Shown: piece by piece, positions 43,933 to 54,216 of the stretch
Layout of the letters: each line of letters starts with the position of its first letter
How positions within the stretch are numbered: the stretch's first letter is position 1
Origin: JBOIBN01 sp050739575
GTDB lineage: Bacteria; Pseudomonadota; Gammaproteobacteria; JAKDMP01
Reading direction: 5' to 3'
Assembly (NCBI GenBank): GCA_050739575.1
Contig: JBOIBN010000003.1
Span: 1 to 64,000 of the forward strand
DNA length: 64,000 nt
The notes under the pieces: generated by a model
Seen by the model: only the letters and a program-made list of their open reading frames with translations
What the model was told of the DNA's origin: nothing
Databases searched by the model: none
Translations under genes and position numbers: made by a program

Positions 43933-44007
43933 GCTGCTCTCCTCATAAGCCCCTTCAGTCGTCGAAAAACGTGGCGAGTGAAGGGAGTATTGGGTTGTCG
44001 GAGTGCA

Positions 44008-44042
44008 GGAACCGCAGTTACATGCAGGTAAATGCGGATTCC
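44008..44042. repeat. palindromic dispersed repeat next to tRNA-Leu
   Basis: GGAACCGCA (44008-44016) pairs imperfectly with TGCGGATTCC (44033-44042) around the core TTACATGCAGGTAAA. The same core, with one indel and one substitution, is found on the opposite strand at 62480-62518 inside the MITE-like element. Confidence 0.6.
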
Positions 44043-44093
44043 GGGCACCGCTCGCCTTTCAAGTCACCAGGCAAGGCGGTTTTTTCGACAAGC

Positions 44094-44180
44094 TGGTGCC
44101 GGGAGGGGGAATCGAACCCCCACGGTGTCGCCACCACCGGATTTTGAGTCCGGCGCGTCTACCAGTTCCGCCATCCCGGC
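44094..44180 (-). tRNA. tRNA-Leu (anticodon CAA)
   Basis: The minus strand reads GCCGGGATGGCGGAACTGGT at its 5' end, a D-loop TGGTAGACGC, an anticodon loop CTCAAAA with anticodon CAA, a class II variable arm, the T loop GGTTCGATTCC, an acceptor TCCCGGC, discriminator A and an encoded CCA. All stems pair. Length 87 bases. It lies upstream of guaB on the opposite strand. Confidence 0.95.
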
Positions 44181-44241
44181 CGCAAGGCCACAGTGTAGCG
44201 GAGCGGCTGAAAAGGAGAAAGTGCCTACTTTATGTCAGCCG

Positions 44242-44247
44242 TATAAT
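44242..44247 (+). promoter_or_regulatory. -10 element of the guaBA operon
   Basis: A perfect TATAAT, 31 bp before the guaB start, with no clear -35 hexamer at the normal distance. Likely a weak or activated promoter, or one read with a G/C-rich discriminator. Confidence 0.4.
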
Positions 44248-44277
44248 AATCAGTTAAGTTTCTTACCGGCGGCCGTA

Positions 44278-45741
44278 ATGCGCATCTCCCGGGAAGCCCT
44301 CACTTTCGACGACGTGCTGCTTCTGCCCGGATACTCCGAGGTGCTACCGCGGGATGCCGATCTGACGACCCGCCTCACGCGCCGTATCGCGCTCAATATC
44401 CCCCTTGTTTCCGCGGCCATGGACAGCGTGACAGAGGCCCGTCTCGCGATTGCCCTCGCTCAGGATGGCGGCATCGGTATCGTCCACAAGAACATGAGCC
44501 CGGAGGCCCAGGCTGCCGAGGTGCGGCGGGTGAAGAAGTTTGAATCGGGCGTAGTCACCGATCCGATCACGGTGAGTCCCGATACTACCATCGTCGAAGT
44601 GATCGAGCTGCGCCGCCAGCATGGGATTTCGGGCTTGCCGGTCGTGGAGGGCACGCGACTCGTGGGCATTGTGACCAGCCGCGATCTGCGCTTCGAGGAG
44701 CGCCTGGACGAGCCGGTCGCCAGCGTCATGACACCGGCGGCCCGGCTCGTCACCGTGGGCGAGGGAGCCCCTCGCGAGGAGGTCATAGACAAGCTTCAGC
44801 GCAACCGCATCGAGAAGGTGCTGATTGTGAATGAGGCCTTCGAGTTGCGTGGCATGATTACCGTGCGCGACATCAACAAGGCGCGCGACTACCCGCGGGC
44901 CGCCAAGGACGAGGCCGGGCGACTGCGAGTGGGGGCCGCGGCGGGCGTCGGCGCCGAGGCGCTCGAACGGATCGAGGCCTTGGTTGCTGCCGGGGTAGAC
45001 GTGGTCGTAATTGACACCGCCCACGGCCATTCGCGCGGCGTCATCGCCATGGTCAGGGAAGTACATGCACGATTCCCGGAACTCCCTCTCATCGCTGGCA
45101 ATATCGTGACCGCCGCGGGAGCCAAGGCCTTGGTCGAGGCGGGTGTGGACGGCGTCAAAGTCGGCGTCGGCCCCGGCTCGATCTGTACCACCCGTGTGGT
45201 GACCGGCGTCGGCGTGCCGCAGGTGAGCGCAATCAGCGAAGTTGCGGCGGCGCTCGCGAAGACCGGCATCCCGCTGATTGCCGATGGCGGGGTGCGCTAT
45301 TCTGGCGACTTCGCCAAGGCGATCGCCGCCGGTGCGCACTCAGTGATGATCGGGAGTCTCTTCGCGGGCACCGAGGAGGCGCCCGGCGAGGTCGAGTTGT
45401 ACCAGGGACGCTCCTACAAGACTTATCGTGGCATGGGTTCGCTCGGCGCGATGAGCCAGCGCCACGGCTCAGGTGATCGCTATTTCCAGGAAGGCGCGGA
45501 TTTCGAAAAGCTGGTGCCCGAGGGCATCGAGGGACGCGTGCCTTACACGGGCGGTGTCTCGGCCATCATTCATCAACTGATTGGAGGCCTGCGGGCAAGC
45601 ATGGGCTACACCGGTTCGCCTGACATAGAGGCACTGCGCACGCGTGCCGAGTTTGTCCGCGTGACGCTTGCCGGAATGCGCGAAAGTCACGTACACGACG
45701 TCGCCATCACCAAGGAAGCGCCCAATTACCGCCTCGAATAA
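44278..45741 (+). CDS. guaB: IMP dehydrogenase
   Basis: A 487-residue enzyme that oxidises IMP to XMP, the committed step of guanine nucleotide synthesis. TIM-barrel halves flank two CBS domains (about residues 95-205). The catalytic Cys303 is in [11 protein letters not shown], and the mobile flap [10 protein letters not shown] follows. The ATG at 44278 gives the usual [20 protein letters not shown] start. Its stop overlaps the guaA ATG (TAATG), forming guaBA. Confidence 0.97.
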   Translation: MRISREALTFDDVLLLPGYSEVLPRDADLTTRLTRRIALNIPLVSAAMDSVTEARLAIALAQDGGIGIVHKNMSPEAQAAEVRRVKKFESGVVTDPITVSPDTTIVEVIELRRQHGISGLPVVEGTRLVGIVTSRDLRFEERLDEPVASVMTPAARLVTVGEGAPREEVIDKLQRNRIEKVLIVNEAFELRGMITVRDINKARDYPRAAKDEAGRLRVGAAAGVGAEALERIEALVAAGVDVVVIDTAHGHSRGVIAMVREVHARFPELPLIAGNIVTAAGAKALVEAGVDGVKVGVGPGSICTTRVVTGVGVPQVSAISEVAAALAKTGIPLIADGGVRYSGDFAKAIAAGAHSVMIGSLFAGTEEAPGEVELYQGRSYKTYRGMGSLGAMSQRHGSGDRYFQEGADFEKLVPEGIEGRVPYTGGVSAIIHQLIGGLRASMGYTGSPDIEALRTRAEFVRVTLAGMRESHVHDVAITKEAPNYRLE

Positions 45742-47324
45742 TGCCGCAAGCAGCGGAGTTTGACGTGACGGCTCCCGCGGGCGAGCGGGTCCTGATTCTT
45801 GACTTCGGCTCCCAATACACTCAGCTCATCGCCCGGCGCGTGCGTGAGGCCGGTGTCTATGCCGAAATCCGGCCGGCAACGGCGATGGCCGACGAGATTG
45901 TCCGCTATGGCGCCTGCGGCGTGATTTTGTCCGGCAGTCCGGCCTCGACGATTGGGAAGAGTCCGCCAGCGGTGCCGGACATCGTGTTCGAACTCGGTGT
46001 GCCGGTGCTCGGCATTTGTTACGGCATGCAGGCGTTTGCGTCCCAGCTCGGCGGCCGGGTCGAGGCGAACGGTGAACGCGAGTTCGGCTACGCGCGAGTT
46101 GTGGTGGCGGCGCCGGGAAGATTGCTTGCTGGAATTGAGGATCGTCCGGGCGAGCTGGATGTCTGGATGTCGCACGGGGACCGGGTGCTCGCGCCTCCGC
46201 CCGGCTTTTCGATCCTTGCCTGCACGGATTCGGCGCCGATCGCCGCGATGGCGGACGAGAAGCGCGGTTTCTACGGATTGCAATTCCATCCGGAAGTGAC
46301 CCACACCCGTCAGGGCCGCCGCATTCTCGAGCGCTTCGTGCGCGAGATCTGCGGTGCTTCGGGTGCTTGGACGACCGACAACATCGTCGCCGGACACATC
46401 GCTTCCATCCGCGAACAGGTTGGTGAGAGCGAAGTCGTGATGGCGCTTTCGGGCGGCGTGGATTCTTCTGTGGCGGCGGCCCTCATTCACCGCGCGATCG
46501 GCGATCGCTTGACCGCTGTCTTTGTGGATCACGGCCTGCTCAGGGCCAACGAGGCCGAGCAGGTGATGGCCGCGTTCGCGCGGCATCTGGGCGTCAAGAT
46601 CATCCGGGTGGATGCCGAAGAGCGATTTCTGGGCGCACTCGCAGACATCACCGACCCGGAAGAAAAGCGCAAACTTATCGGCCGCAGCTTCATCGAGGTC
46701 TTCGAGGAGGAGGCCGCGAAGCTGCCCGCGGCCGAATGGCTGGGACAGGGCACGATCTACCCCGACGTGATCGAGTCGGCGGGCGCCGGCACGGGCGCGG
46801 CCGAAGTCATCAAGTCGCATCACAACGTTGGGGGGCTTCCCGAACGCATGCGGCTCAGGCTGCTCGAGCCGCTGCGCGATCTGTTCAAGGACGAGGTACG
46901 GAGAATCGGGCTCGAATTGGGGCTTCCGGCCGAACTCGTCGGGCGCCATCCATTTCCCGGGCCGGGGCTCGCGGTGCGCATCCTGGGCGAGGTCACGCGC
47001 GAGCGGGCGGAACTCGTGCGCCGCGCGGACGCGATTTTCATCGCGGCATTGCACGAGGCGGGACTCTACGATCGCGTCAGCCAGGCTTTCGCCGTGTTTC
47101 TGCCGGTACGGTCGGTGGGCGTCATGGGCGACCAACGCCGCTACGAATACGTCGTCGCGCTGCGCGCGGTAGAAACTACCGACTTCATGACGGCACATTG
47201 GGCGCACCTGCCTTATGAATTTCTCGACGAGGTCGCGCGGCGCATCATTAATCGGGTGCCGGGCATCGCCCGCGTCGTTTACGACATTTCGAACAAGCCC
47301 CCGGCGACCATCGAGTGGGAATGA
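45741..47324 (+). CDS. guaA: GMP synthase (glutamine-hydrolysing)
   Basis: A 527-residue enzyme converting XMP to GMP with glutamine and ATP. The class I amidotransferase domain has Cys93 in GICYGMQ and the His183-Glu185 pair in FHPEVTHT. The ATP pyrophosphatase loop SGGVDSS is at 237-243, and the C-terminal dimerisation domain ends in the conserved [10 protein letters not shown] short N-terminal extension of about 14 residues precedes the first strand [10 protein letters not shown]. Confidence 0.97.
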   Translation: MPQAAEFDVTAPAGERVLILDFGSQYTQLIARRVREAGVYAEIRPATAMADEIVRYGACGVILSGSPASTIGKSPPAVPDIVFELGVPVLGICYGMQAFASQLGGRVEANGEREFGYARVVVAAPGRLLAGIEDRPGELDVWMSHGDRVLAPPPGFSILACTDSAPIAAMADEKRGFYGLQFHPEVTHTRQGRRILERFVREICGASGAWTTDNIVAGHIASIREQVGESEVVMALSGGVDSSVAAALIHRAIGDRLTAVFVDHGLLRANEAEQVMAAFARHLGVKIIRVDAEERFLGALADITDPEEKRKLIGRSFIEVFEEEAAKLPAAEWLGQGTIYPDVIESAGAGTGAAEVIKSHHNVGGLPERMRLRLLEPLRDLFKDEVRRIGLELGLPAELVGRHPFPGPGLAVRILGEVTRERAELVRRADAIFIAALHEAGLYDRVSQAFAVFLPVRSVGVMGDQRRYEYVVALRAVETTDFMTAHWAHLPYEFLDEVARRIINRVPGIARVVYDISNKPPATIEWE

Positions 47325-47440
47325 AAGAGAGAAGTGGGGAAAGATAAAGTGGGAAGCGAAAAGCGAAAGGTGAGACGTGAATCATAGGCCAGAAAATCCG
47401 GCTTCTCTCACTCCTCGCTCTTTACTTCCCATTTCTCTCG
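47325..47440. repeat. purine/pyrimidine imperfect inverted repeat at the guaA-tadA boundary
   Basis: A purine-rich arm (47325-47372, with GAGAGAAGTGGGGAAAG) pairs imperfectly with a pyrimidine-rich arm (47402-47440, whose complement begins GAGAGAAATGGGAAG), around a loop of about 30 bases. The right arm encodes residues 9-22 of tadA as now framed. It resembles intergenic hairpin repeats rather than coding DNA. Confidence 0.55.
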
Positions 47441-47880
47441 ATTCCCGCTGGATGAGACGCGCGCTCCGACTCGCCCGTCGTGCGGGCGCTGCGGGCGAGG
47501 TGCCGATCGGAGCGGTGCTGATCCGGGACGACCGATTGCTCGCCGCAGCAGCGAATGGACCTATCGCTTGCCACGATCCCACGGCGCATGCCGAGATTCT
47601 CGCCCTTCGCCGTGCGGCCCGCCGTGAGCGCAATTATCGTTTGCCTGGAGCGGTGCTTTACGTCACGCTCGAACCCTGCGCCATGTGCGCTGGCGCGATC
47701 GTGCAGGCTCGGCTCGCCCGCGTGGTGTACGCCGCCGCCGACCCGCGCGTCGGCGCTGCGACCAGCGTATTCAGATTGCTCGACGACGCGCGTCTGAATC
47801 ATCGCGTTGAAATTTCTGCGGGAGTCGAAATGCAAGCGGCGTCCGTGTTGCTGCGGGAATTTTTCCGGAACCGTCGTTAA
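47377..47880 (+). CDS. tadA: tRNA-specific adenosine deaminase TadA
   Basis: The enzyme deaminates A34 of tRNA-Arg(ACG) to inosine. Zinc ligands are in TAHAEIL (His and catalytic Glu) and EPCAMCAGA (two Cys). The N-terminal helix WMRRALRLARRAGAAGEVPIGAVL aligns with the standard TadA start. The GTG at 47377, 6 bp after AAAGG, gives 167 residues, but residues 9-22 come from a hairpin repeat. The ATG at 47452 would give 142 residues, slightly short at the N-terminus. Either start leaves the active site complete. Confidence 0.92.
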   Translation: MNHRPENPASLTPRSLLPISLDSRWMRRALRLARRAGAAGEVPIGAVLIRDDRLLAAAANGPIACHDPTAHAEILALRRAARRERNYRLPGAVLYVTLEPCAMCAGAIVQARLARVVYAAADPRVGAATSVFRLLDDARLNHRVEISAGVEMQAASVLLREFFRNRR

Positions 47881-47949
47881 GTCAGACGCCGATCACCGGT
47901 GAACACAGATTGATTAGGGAGCCTCTGATTTACTCAGGGTTTCCGAGTT

Positions 47950-49437
47950 TTAGAGGGCGGGCAGCGTCAACGCAGACGCCAAGCTGTCGGCAACTTGCCG
48001 GGGCAGGCTGTTTTGTGCCGTACGCCAAGCCAGAATGTCGTAATAGCTACGGATGTTCGCCACGTAGCGTACCGCCTGCTCGCCGTTCGCGTAGCCATAG
48101 TGTGCATGCGCATAGTACCGCCGTTCCGCGAGGAGCGGTAGCGCCCGCTTCACGTCGGCCCAGCTGTTCGGATTCCAGCCCAATTGCCGAGTCAATTCAA
48201 GGGCGTCGAGAAGATGGGCGTAGCCGATGTTGTAGGCGGCAAGCGTCATCCAGGTGCGGTCCGGCTCGGTGATGGAGGCGGGGAGCCGATCACGCAGCAG
48301 CGCGAGATAGTGGGCGCCGCCGCGGATGCTCAGATGCGGATCAGCGCGGTCGAGTACCCCCAGCCGGGAGGCAGTGTTCGTGGTCAGCATCATGATGCCG
48401 CGGACGCCGGTCGGTGATTTGGCGTGCGGGTTCCAGTGCGACTCCTGGTAGCCCACCGCCGCGAGCAATTGCCAGGAAAGCCCGGTCGCCGAGGCCGCCT
48501 GCTCGAAGCTTTGGGCGTAGTCCGGGAACCGGTTGCCGAGGTCGTTCAGAAATCCTTCGGCCCGGACCTGATCGTACGCATCGTGGCCGCCATAGTAGCG
48601 CCTGAGGATGGTCGCCACTTCCGTGTTGGCCTCGGCGCGCGTGAAGAAGGCCACTGTGGCCTGATAAAGACTTGTGTCCTGTCCACTGCGCACCGCCCAA
48701 GAGAGTGGGCGCTCATCGGTGAGCGGGAAGGCGGCCCGCAGTTGCGGATAAAACTGGCGGTAGAGCCGGAATTCGTTTTCGTTTGCGACCGTGTAGGCGA
48801 TCCTGCCTTGCGCGAGATCTACCAGCAGCTCATCGGCGCCGGCGTCGGTCGAGACGTGCCAGTCGAGGGTCGGATGAAGTCGCGAGGTGCGCTGCATGAG
48901 AGAGCGGTAACTGGGCGCAACAGTAAGCGGAAAATCTGGACCGGCGAGGCTCGCCACGGTATCGGGCGCGGTCTCCCCGCTGCGATATACGACAAGCTGC
49001 GAAATCATCTGATAGGGCGGGGTGAAACTGAGCCGCGGAAAGTCCCCGGACCGGACCGCGACGCCCGGCGCCGCGATGTCGGCGCGGCCTTCGGCAACCG
49101 CCTTCAGCGCTTGGTCGCCGTTAGCGACCTTGAGTATCTTGAGGCGCACGCCCAGTTCGTCAGCCAAGCGTCGGGCCAGATCATAGTCCGGACCTGCCGG
49201 GCCATAAGAGGCGAGATAGTAGGTCGTCGGGCTGTTCGGGGTTGCGAGCACGAGCACCCCGGCGTGTTGAACACGGCTGAGGGTGCTGGGCGCTTTGGCC
49301 AAGGTGGCGAGCAGGCAGACGGCCGCGACGACGAGGCTGATCTGGAGTACGCGCAGCCCGAGACTTGTGGCGCGCGCGCCGAACCGGTGCCGCCGGAGGT
49401 GGGCCAAGGCTTTCATCCGCTTTCGTATGGTCGGCAA
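47950..49437 (-). CDS. mltF: membrane-bound lytic murein transglycosylase F
   Basis: A 495-residue protein: N-terminal membrane helix (VLQISLVVAAVCLLATLA, about 30-47), a periplasmic solute-binding-like regulatory domain (about 55-285), and a C-terminal SLT domain with the catalytic Glu332 in GYQESHWNP, then GVRGIMMLT and YNIGYAH. It cleaves peptidoglycan to 1,6-anhydromuropeptides. A start 7 codons later (49416) is possible. Convergent with tadA. Confidence 0.93.
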   Translation of the reverse strand: MPTIRKRMKALAHLRRHRFGARATSLGLRVLQISLVVAAVCLLATLAKAPSTLSRVQHAGVLVLATPNSPTTYYLASYGPAGPDYDLARRLADELGVRLKILKVANGDQALKAVAEGRADIAAPGVAVRSGDFPRLSFTPPYQMISQLVVYRSGETAPDTVASLAGPDFPLTVAPSYRSLMQRTSRLHPTLDWHVSTDAGADELLVDLAQGRIAYTVANENEFRLYRQFYPQLRAAFPLTDERPLSWAVRSGQDTSLYQATVAFFTRAEANTEVATILRRYYGGHDAYDQVRAEGFLNDLGNRFPDYAQSFEQAASATGLSWQLLAAVGYQESHWNPHAKSPTGVRGIMMLTTNTASRLGVLDRADPHLSIRGGAHYLALLRDRLPASITEPDRTWMTLAAYNIGYAHLLDALELTRQLGWNPNSWADVKRALPLLAERRYYAHAHYGYANGEQAVRYVANIRSYYDILAWRTAQNSLPRQVADSLASALTLPAL

Positions 49438-49486
49438 GTCAGCGCCATTGTAACTGTTTAGGGGGATACGTGCTGGGCGGGTCTGG

Positions 49487-49492
49487 TATTCT
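49487..49492 (+). promoter_or_regulatory. probable extended -10 of the tRNA-Ser gene
   Basis: TGGTATTCT, an extended -10 pattern, lies 40 bp before the mature tRNA-Ser 5' end. No clear -35 was found. Confidence 0.35.
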
Positions 49493-49531
49493 TACCCGCC
49501 TGTCCCCCGGAGCCCCGGGGGCGAAGCCAGC

Positions 49532-49621
<90 letters not shown>

Positions 49622-49642
49622 CTTATTCGGGACCCACGATCC

Positions 49643-50428
49643 TTATTCAGGCAGGGTCATGCCGACGACGTGATATCCGGCATCTACATAAAGCGTCATG
49701 CCGGTGATGCCGCGGGCGAGGTCCGAGCACAGGAACGCGGCGGCGTCACCGACTTCCTCGGCAGTCACGCTGCGCCCGAGCGGGCTGGTCTTTGCGACGG
49801 TATCAAGCATCCGTCGGAAGCCTGATATTCCGGCGGCGGCCAGCGTCTTGATCGGACCCGCGGAAATGGCATTAACGCGGATGCCTTCGGGTCCCAGATC
49901 CTGGGCCAGAAAACGCACCGCCGCCTCGAGGCTCGCCTTAGCCGGGCCCATGACGTTGTAGTTCGGGAGTGCCCGAACGGCGCCGAGATAGCTCAACGTA
50001 AGCACGCTGCCGTGCGCCGCGGCGAGCGCGGATCGGGCGGCGCGGGTCAGTGCAACAAGACTGTAGGCGCTGATGTCCTGGGCAATGCGCCAGGCCTCGC
50101 GCGTGGTGGATTCGGTAAATCCGCCCGCCAAGGCTTCGCGGGGCGCGAAACCAACGGAGTGGACCAGAATGTCCAAGCCGCCCAAGGCGTTCTCGGTGTC
50201 GGCTATTAGACGCTCAATTGCATCGTCGTCGGAGACGTCGCACTCGAACACCGCCTCGGTGCCGAGTTTGCGCCCCATGTCGTGCGCCCGTCCGGCCAGT
50301 TTTTCGCCTTGGTAGCCGAAGGCGATCCGCGCACCTTCTCGATGCATGGCCTGGGCGATCCCCCATGCGATGGAGCGGTTGCTCGCAAGCCCGACGATCA
50401 GCGCACGCTTGCCGGTGAGAAACCCCAT
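49643..50428 (-). CDS. fabI: enoyl-[acyl-carrier-protein] reductase FabI
   Basis: A 261-residue short-chain dehydrogenase-fold enzyme reducing trans-2-enoyl-ACP in fatty acid elongation. The N-terminus [23 protein letters not shown] is the FabI cofactor motif. The catalytic pair is Tyr157-x6-Lys164 in NYNVMGPAK, with Tyr147 in SYLG before it. The substrate-binding loop [14 protein letters not shown] is present. It is downstream of mltD on the same strand, 13 bp apart. Confidence 0.95.
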   Translation of the reverse strand: MGFLTGKRALIVGLASNRSIAWGIAQAMHREGARIAFGYQGEKLAGRAHDMGRKLGTEAVFECDVSDDDAIERLIADTENALGGLDILVHSVGFAPREALAGGFTESTTREAWRIAQDISAYSLVALTRAARSALAAAHGSVLTLSYLGAVRALPNYNVMGPAKASLEAAVRFLAQDLGPEGIRVNAISAGPIKTLAAAGISGFRRMLDTVAKTSPLGRSVTAEEVGDAAAFLCSDLARGITGMTLYVDAGYHVVGMTLPE

Positions 50429-50441
50429 TACGGAACCGACG

Positions 50442-52271
50442 TTAGTTGCTGGCGCTTACGAACAGCGTCAACAGCTGACCCGGTTGCAGGATGCTGGAGG
50501 CGGAAAGCGAATTCCAGTCCGTGAGTTTGTGCAGCGAGACGTTAAAGCGGTTCGATATCGCGTAGAGCGAATCCCCCGCCTTAACGACGTAATGAATGCG
50601 TTGCGGCTGATTGGATTGTGCAGCTACGCTCTCCGCAACGTTGCCCAAAATCACAAGACGTTGCCCTGGGTGCAGGACGCTGGCGGCGGTAATCGAGTTC
50701 CAGCTCGCCAGCGCATGAGTCGAAACTTTGAAACGGCTTGCAATCAGGGAGAGCGAATCGCCGTCCTTGACTACGTAATGGGTGCTGCTGCCCGCTCGCG
50801 CTACCGCCGAATGGTCCATAGCCGTGGTTGCTCCGCGCAGCACGCTGAGTTGCTGTCCAACGCGGAGTTGGTCGTGCGCGCCCAGATGATTCCATTTCGC
50901 AAGATCTGCGACGCTGACACGATAAGTGTGGGCCAGACCCCAAAGCGTGTCCCCGGAACGGACCTGAATGTGGGAATAAGCAACGCTATGCCGAACCAGG
51001 ATGGGCGGAGTGTAATTACGTGCCACCTGCATCGGTTTGTCAGACACGTAGCGCAGATTATTGCCGCCGCTCGAAGTGGGAACTTTCAGAGTTGTACCGA
51101 CCCGGATAAGGTTTCCGTGCAGGCCATTGCGTTCGCGCAAGGTGGCGACCGTGGTGTGGTAATCAGCCGCGATCCCGCTCAAGGTCTCGCCATTATTGAC
51201 GCGATGGCTACTCCAGCCCGGCGCCCTCTCTAGTTGCAGGTCGTCGAGCGAGGCCAGAAACTGATTTTTCTTGCCGGCAGGAAGAAGGAGTGTCGAGGGT
51301 CCTTCAGGCGGCGTCTCCCAACGGCTGTAGCCGGGGTTAAGTTGGTACAGTGCCTTGAGGTCCATGCCCGCAAGTTTGGCCGCGATGGCTAGATCCATCT
51401 GGCCTTTCAGGTCAACCTTCGCCAGATAGGGCGTGTTGGCGATGGGCGGCAGATTGAGGCCATACTTGGCGGGATTGGCGATCATGTCGCGAATCGCGAG
51501 CAGCCGGGGCACGTACGCGCGGGTCTGGGCCGGCAAGTTGAGATGCCAGAAGTCGGTCGGACGTCCGTGGCGGCGATTGTAGTCAATCGCATTCTGGACC
51601 GTGATGGAGCCGGAATTGTAGGCCGCGAGCGCGAGCAGCCAGTTGCCGTCGAACTGATCGTGCAGATTCTGGAGATATTTGAGTGCGGCATTGGTCGAGG
51701 CCACTATGTCGAGCCGTCCGTCGTACCAGCTGTTCTGCTTGAGCCCGTAGATGCGTCCGGTCGAGGAAATGAACTGCCACAGGCCGGCCGCCCGCCCCGG
51801 CGAATAAGCATAAGGATTGAAGCCGCTTTCGACCACCGGCAGCAGGGCTAGATCCGTCGGCATGCCGCGCGCCTGCAACTGTTGGACGACGTAGTAGAGA
51901 TAGGGCTCGGAACGTTGCGCGGTGCGCTCGATGAAACCGGTGCGCTCCTTGAAGAAGGCGATCTGTTCGCGCACCTGCGTTTCGTTGCCGTCGGGAAGTG
52001 AAAAACTCTGACGAAGCGCACTCCAGAGGTCTGTCTCGTTCGTTCCCGACTCGGCGCTCCCGGGGGCACCCGACGCCGGGGACTCATCAGGGGCAGGCGA
52101 TTCCGCCTGACTGAGCAGGTCGGCGACCGGTATGGGGACGCTGGAAGGCGCCGCGGTGGCGGTGGAATCGCCGCTCGCAACCGGGGCGTGCAGACTGGCG
52201 CAGCCTCCGAGTGCGCTCAGAGCGGCGATGGCGAGGGCGGCCGAGATTGCTCTGGTCGTACGCATCGTCAT
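50442..52271 (-). CDS. mltD: membrane-bound lytic murein transglycosylase D with four LysM domains
   Basis: A 609-residue lipoprotein (lipobox LGGC, Cys24). The SLT domain has catalytic Glu148 in [16 protein letters not shown] and the motifs [17 protein letters not shown] and [10 protein letters not shown]. Four C-terminal LysM repeats begin with [39 protein letters not shown] and [13 protein letters not shown], for binding peptidoglycan. E. coli MltD has fewer LysM copies. It lies 12 bp after gloB on the same strand. Confidence 0.94.
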   Translation of the reverse strand: MTMRTTRAISAALAIAALSALGGCASLHAPVASGDSTATAAPSSVPIPVADLLSQAESPAPDESPASGAPGSAESGTNETDLWSALRQSFSLPDGNETQVREQIAFFKERTGFIERTAQRSEPYLYYVVQQLQARGMPTDLALLPVVESGFNPYAYSPGRAAGLWQFISSTGRIYGLKQNSWYDGRLDIVASTNAALKYLQNLHDQFDGNWLLALAAYNSGSITVQNAIDYNRRHGRPTDFWHLNLPAQTRAYVPRLLAIRDMIANPAKYGLNLPPIANTPYLAKVDLKGQMDLAIAAKLAGMDLKALYQLNPGYSRWETPPEGPSTLLLPAGKKNQFLASLDDLQLERAPGWSSHRVNNGETLSGIAADYHTTVATLRERNGLHGNLIRVGTTLKVPTSSGGNNLRYVSDKPMQVARNYTPPILVRHSVAYSHIQVRSGDTLWGLAHTYRVSVADLAKWNHLGAHDQLRVGQQLSVLRGATTAMDHSAVARAGSSTHYVVKDGDSLSLIASRFKVSTHALASWNSITAASVLHPGQRLVILGNVAESVAAQSNQPQRIHYVVKAGDSLYAISNRFNVSLHKLTDWNSLSASSILQPGQLLTLFVSASN

Positions 52272-52283
52272 CGTATCCTCTGG

Positions 52284-53048
52284 CTAAAACTGATCTTTCA
52301 AATGGCGTAGTGCCGCAAACACCTCCGCCTCTGGATGCAGAGGACGGCCAAGCTCCTTTTCGACCGCCGTCCGTACCTTCGTCTCCCCGCTGCGTAAAAA
52401 AAGATTGATCCCGCGTTCCCGTCCAATCGTCGAAGGTAAGGTCGCTTGCCCGTCCGCACGGATTGTAACAACATTTTTCAGCGTTCGTGCAAGTCCGGGA
52501 TCGGCGGGGAGAAGCGAGCAGGCAAACCGGAGGTTCGCTTCGGTGTATTCGTGCGCGGGGTAAACGCGGGTTCCAGCGGGCAAGGCCGCGAGTCGGCCGA
52601 GCGAAGCGTGCATTTGCGCGGCCGTTCCTTCGAACAGCCGTCCGCAACCGGCGGAAAAAAGCGTGTCGCCGCAAAACAGGAGATTTGCGCCGTAATAGGC
52701 GATGTGCCCGGCCGTGTGCCCCGGCACCTCGAACACTCTGAAGGCGGGAAACCCCTCCGCTGGAGTGACCGTATCGCCTTCCGCAAGCGCCACGTCCACC
52801 CCGGCTATGGCTTCCCCCGCCGGCCCGAAGACCTGCGGATGATGGCGAGCCTTGAGCGCAGTCAGTCCGCCAATGTGATCGTGGTGATGATGGGTGATGA
52901 AGATGGCCGCGAGCCGCCCGTTGCCGCGCGTGAGCCATGCTTCAACGGGTGCGGCGTCGCCGGGGTCCACCACGACGGCCTTGGTGCCAACTGTCAGCGC
53001 CCAGATGTAGTTGTCGCGAAATGCCGGGATCGCTTCGATGCGCAACAT
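52284..53048 (-). CDS. gloB: hydroxyacylglutathione hydrolase (glyoxalase II)
   Basis: A 254-residue metallo-beta-lactamase-fold enzyme that hydrolyses S-lactoylglutathione in methylglyoxal detoxification. The metal motif THHHHDHIGG is at residues 52-61, later ligands are in VPGHTAGHIAYY and FCGDTLFSAGCGR, and the C-terminal domain is complete. It is divergent from the yafS-like gene, the same arrangement as in E. coli. Confidence 0.95.
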   Translation of the reverse strand: MLRIEAIPAFRDNYIWALTVGTKAVVVDPGDAAPVEAWLTRGNGRLAAIFITHHHHDHIGGLTALKARHHPQVFGPAGEAIAGVDVALAEGDTVTPAEGFPAFRVFEVPGHTAGHIAYYGANLLFCGDTLFSAGCGRLFEGTAAQMHASLGRLAALPAGTRVYPAHEYTEANLRFACSLLPADPGLARTLKNVVTIRADGQATLPSTIGRERGINLFLRSGETKVRTAVEKELGRPLHPEAEVFAALRHLKDQF

Positions 53049-53123
53049 GCCTTCATGCTAGCGCAGCGGAAGGTACGGCGCGGGCTACAATGCCGGGACA
53101 AGGTGATAGAGAGCCCCGTCGGT

Positions 53124-53786
53124 ATGTATGCGCTGGACAAGACGATGCTCGCGGAACGGCTGACAGCCGAAGCCGAGGCGCTTGCTCCATTCATAAGCGC
53201 CTGGAGCGGGCGCCTCGCCGTGCAGGTGGGCGCGCCGGGCGTCGCATTTGTCTCGTCCGAAAGATTTGCACGTTGCCTGAACGTGGACCGGGAGACGGCG
53301 CCGGGCATCGTCCAGGCAATCCCCGCAGCGCTCCCGCTCGCCGAAGGTTGTGTCGACGTATTGTTTCTTGTACATGTACTGGACCAGGCGGAGTCGCCGT
53401 CTGCGGTGCTCGCGGAAGCCGCACGCCTGCTCAGCGGGGAGGGCCGGCTGGTTGTGCTGGGGTTCCGCCCGCTCTCGCCGGCCGTGATGCGTCAGGCACC
53501 GGCACGGCTTTTCAGACCGCGAGCGCGAATGCTGAGTCCTTTTCGTCTGCGCCTGCTGCTGGGGAGGGCGGGTTTCGCTTGGGAGCGTTCGCTCGGCCTC
53601 GGTTGCGGCCCGATCGAGCGTAGATTGCCGGGCCCGTGGCGCCAGCATCTGAGCACGAGCTATGCGGCGATTGCCAGGAAACGGGTCGAGGGCATGACGG
53701 TGCTGCGGCCAAAGTGGCAGCAAAAGGCCCGTGAGCGGCAACAGGCACGGCAGGCGGTGCTTCCGGGTCACGGGCATGCGGGTTGA
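53124..53786 (+). CDS. YafS-like SAM-dependent methyltransferase
   Basis: A 220-residue protein in the class I methyltransferase fold. The nucleotide-binding loop is weak (VQVGAPG instead of E-x-G-x-G-x-G), but [24 protein letters not shown] and [18 protein letters not shown] are typical of strands 4 and 5. Position between gloB and rnhA is the position of E. coli yafS, which supports orthology. Substrate unknown. The end overlaps rnhA by 11 bp. Confidence 0.8.
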   Translation: MYALDKTMLAERLTAEAEALAPFISAWSGRLAVQVGAPGVAFVSSERFARCLNVDRETAPGIVQAIPAALPLAEGCVDVLFLVHVLDQAESPSAVLAEAARLLSGEGRLVVLGFRPLSPAVMRQAPARLFRPRARMLSPFRLRLLLGRAGFAWERSLGLGCGPIERRLPGPWRQHLSTSYAAIARKRVEGMTVLRPKWQQKARERQQARQAVLPGHGHAG

Positions 53787-54216
53787 GATTTATACCGATG
53801 GCGCTTGTCTTGGTAATCCGGGACCGGGGGGCTGGGCGGCAATCCTCACGGCGGACGAGCGTCGACGCGAGATTTCCGGGGGCGAGCCCGCGACCACCAA
53901 TAACCGGATGGAACTCACGGCTGCCATCATGGGGCTCGAGGCCTTGAAGCGTGCAAGCACCGTCGTGCTTTGTACCGATTCGCGCTACGTGAAGCAGGGC
54001 ATTACCGAGTGGATCCCCCGCTGGCAGGCGAACGGCTGGCGCACGGCGGCCCGTCGCCCGGTCGAAAACCGGGATCTATGGGAGCGTTTGCTGGCCGCCG
54101 CCGCCCCACACCGGATCGAGTGGCAATGGGTGCGCGGACATGCCGGGGTGGCGGAGAACGAACGGGCCGACGAGCTCGCCTATGCGGCCGCGCAGAAGGT
54201 TGTCAACGGCGGGTGA
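53776..54216 (+). CDS. rnhA: ribonuclease HI
   Basis: A 146-residue nuclease that removes RNA from RNA-DNA hybrids. Catalytic acids are visible: Asp8 in [15 protein letters not shown], Glu46 in [10 protein letters not shown], Asp68 in LCTDSRYV and a later Asp in NERADELAY. The ATG at 53776 is within the end of the methyltransferase gene. The stop overlaps the dnaQ GTG. Confidence 0.96.
   Translation: MRVEIYTDGACLGNPGPGGWAAILTADERRREISGGEPATTNNRMELTAAIMGLEALKRASTVVLCTDSRYVKQGITEWIPRWQANGWRTAARRPVENRDLWERLLAAAAPHRIEWQWVRGHAGVAENERADELAYAAAQKVVNGG

Noticed and set aside
35075..44000. Small precursor peptide gene for the modification island
   Set aside because: No short frame with a good ribosome-binding site, leader-like region or repeated Tyr/Pro/Asn core was found in the gaps, which are mostly under 100 bp.
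45726..47207. 493-codon minus-strand open frame opposite guaA
   Set aside because: Shadow of guaA in high-GC DNA; no recognisable domain and guaA is certain.
47881..47949. Short gap between tadA and mltF examined for a terminator
   Set aside because: No hairpin with a T run was found.
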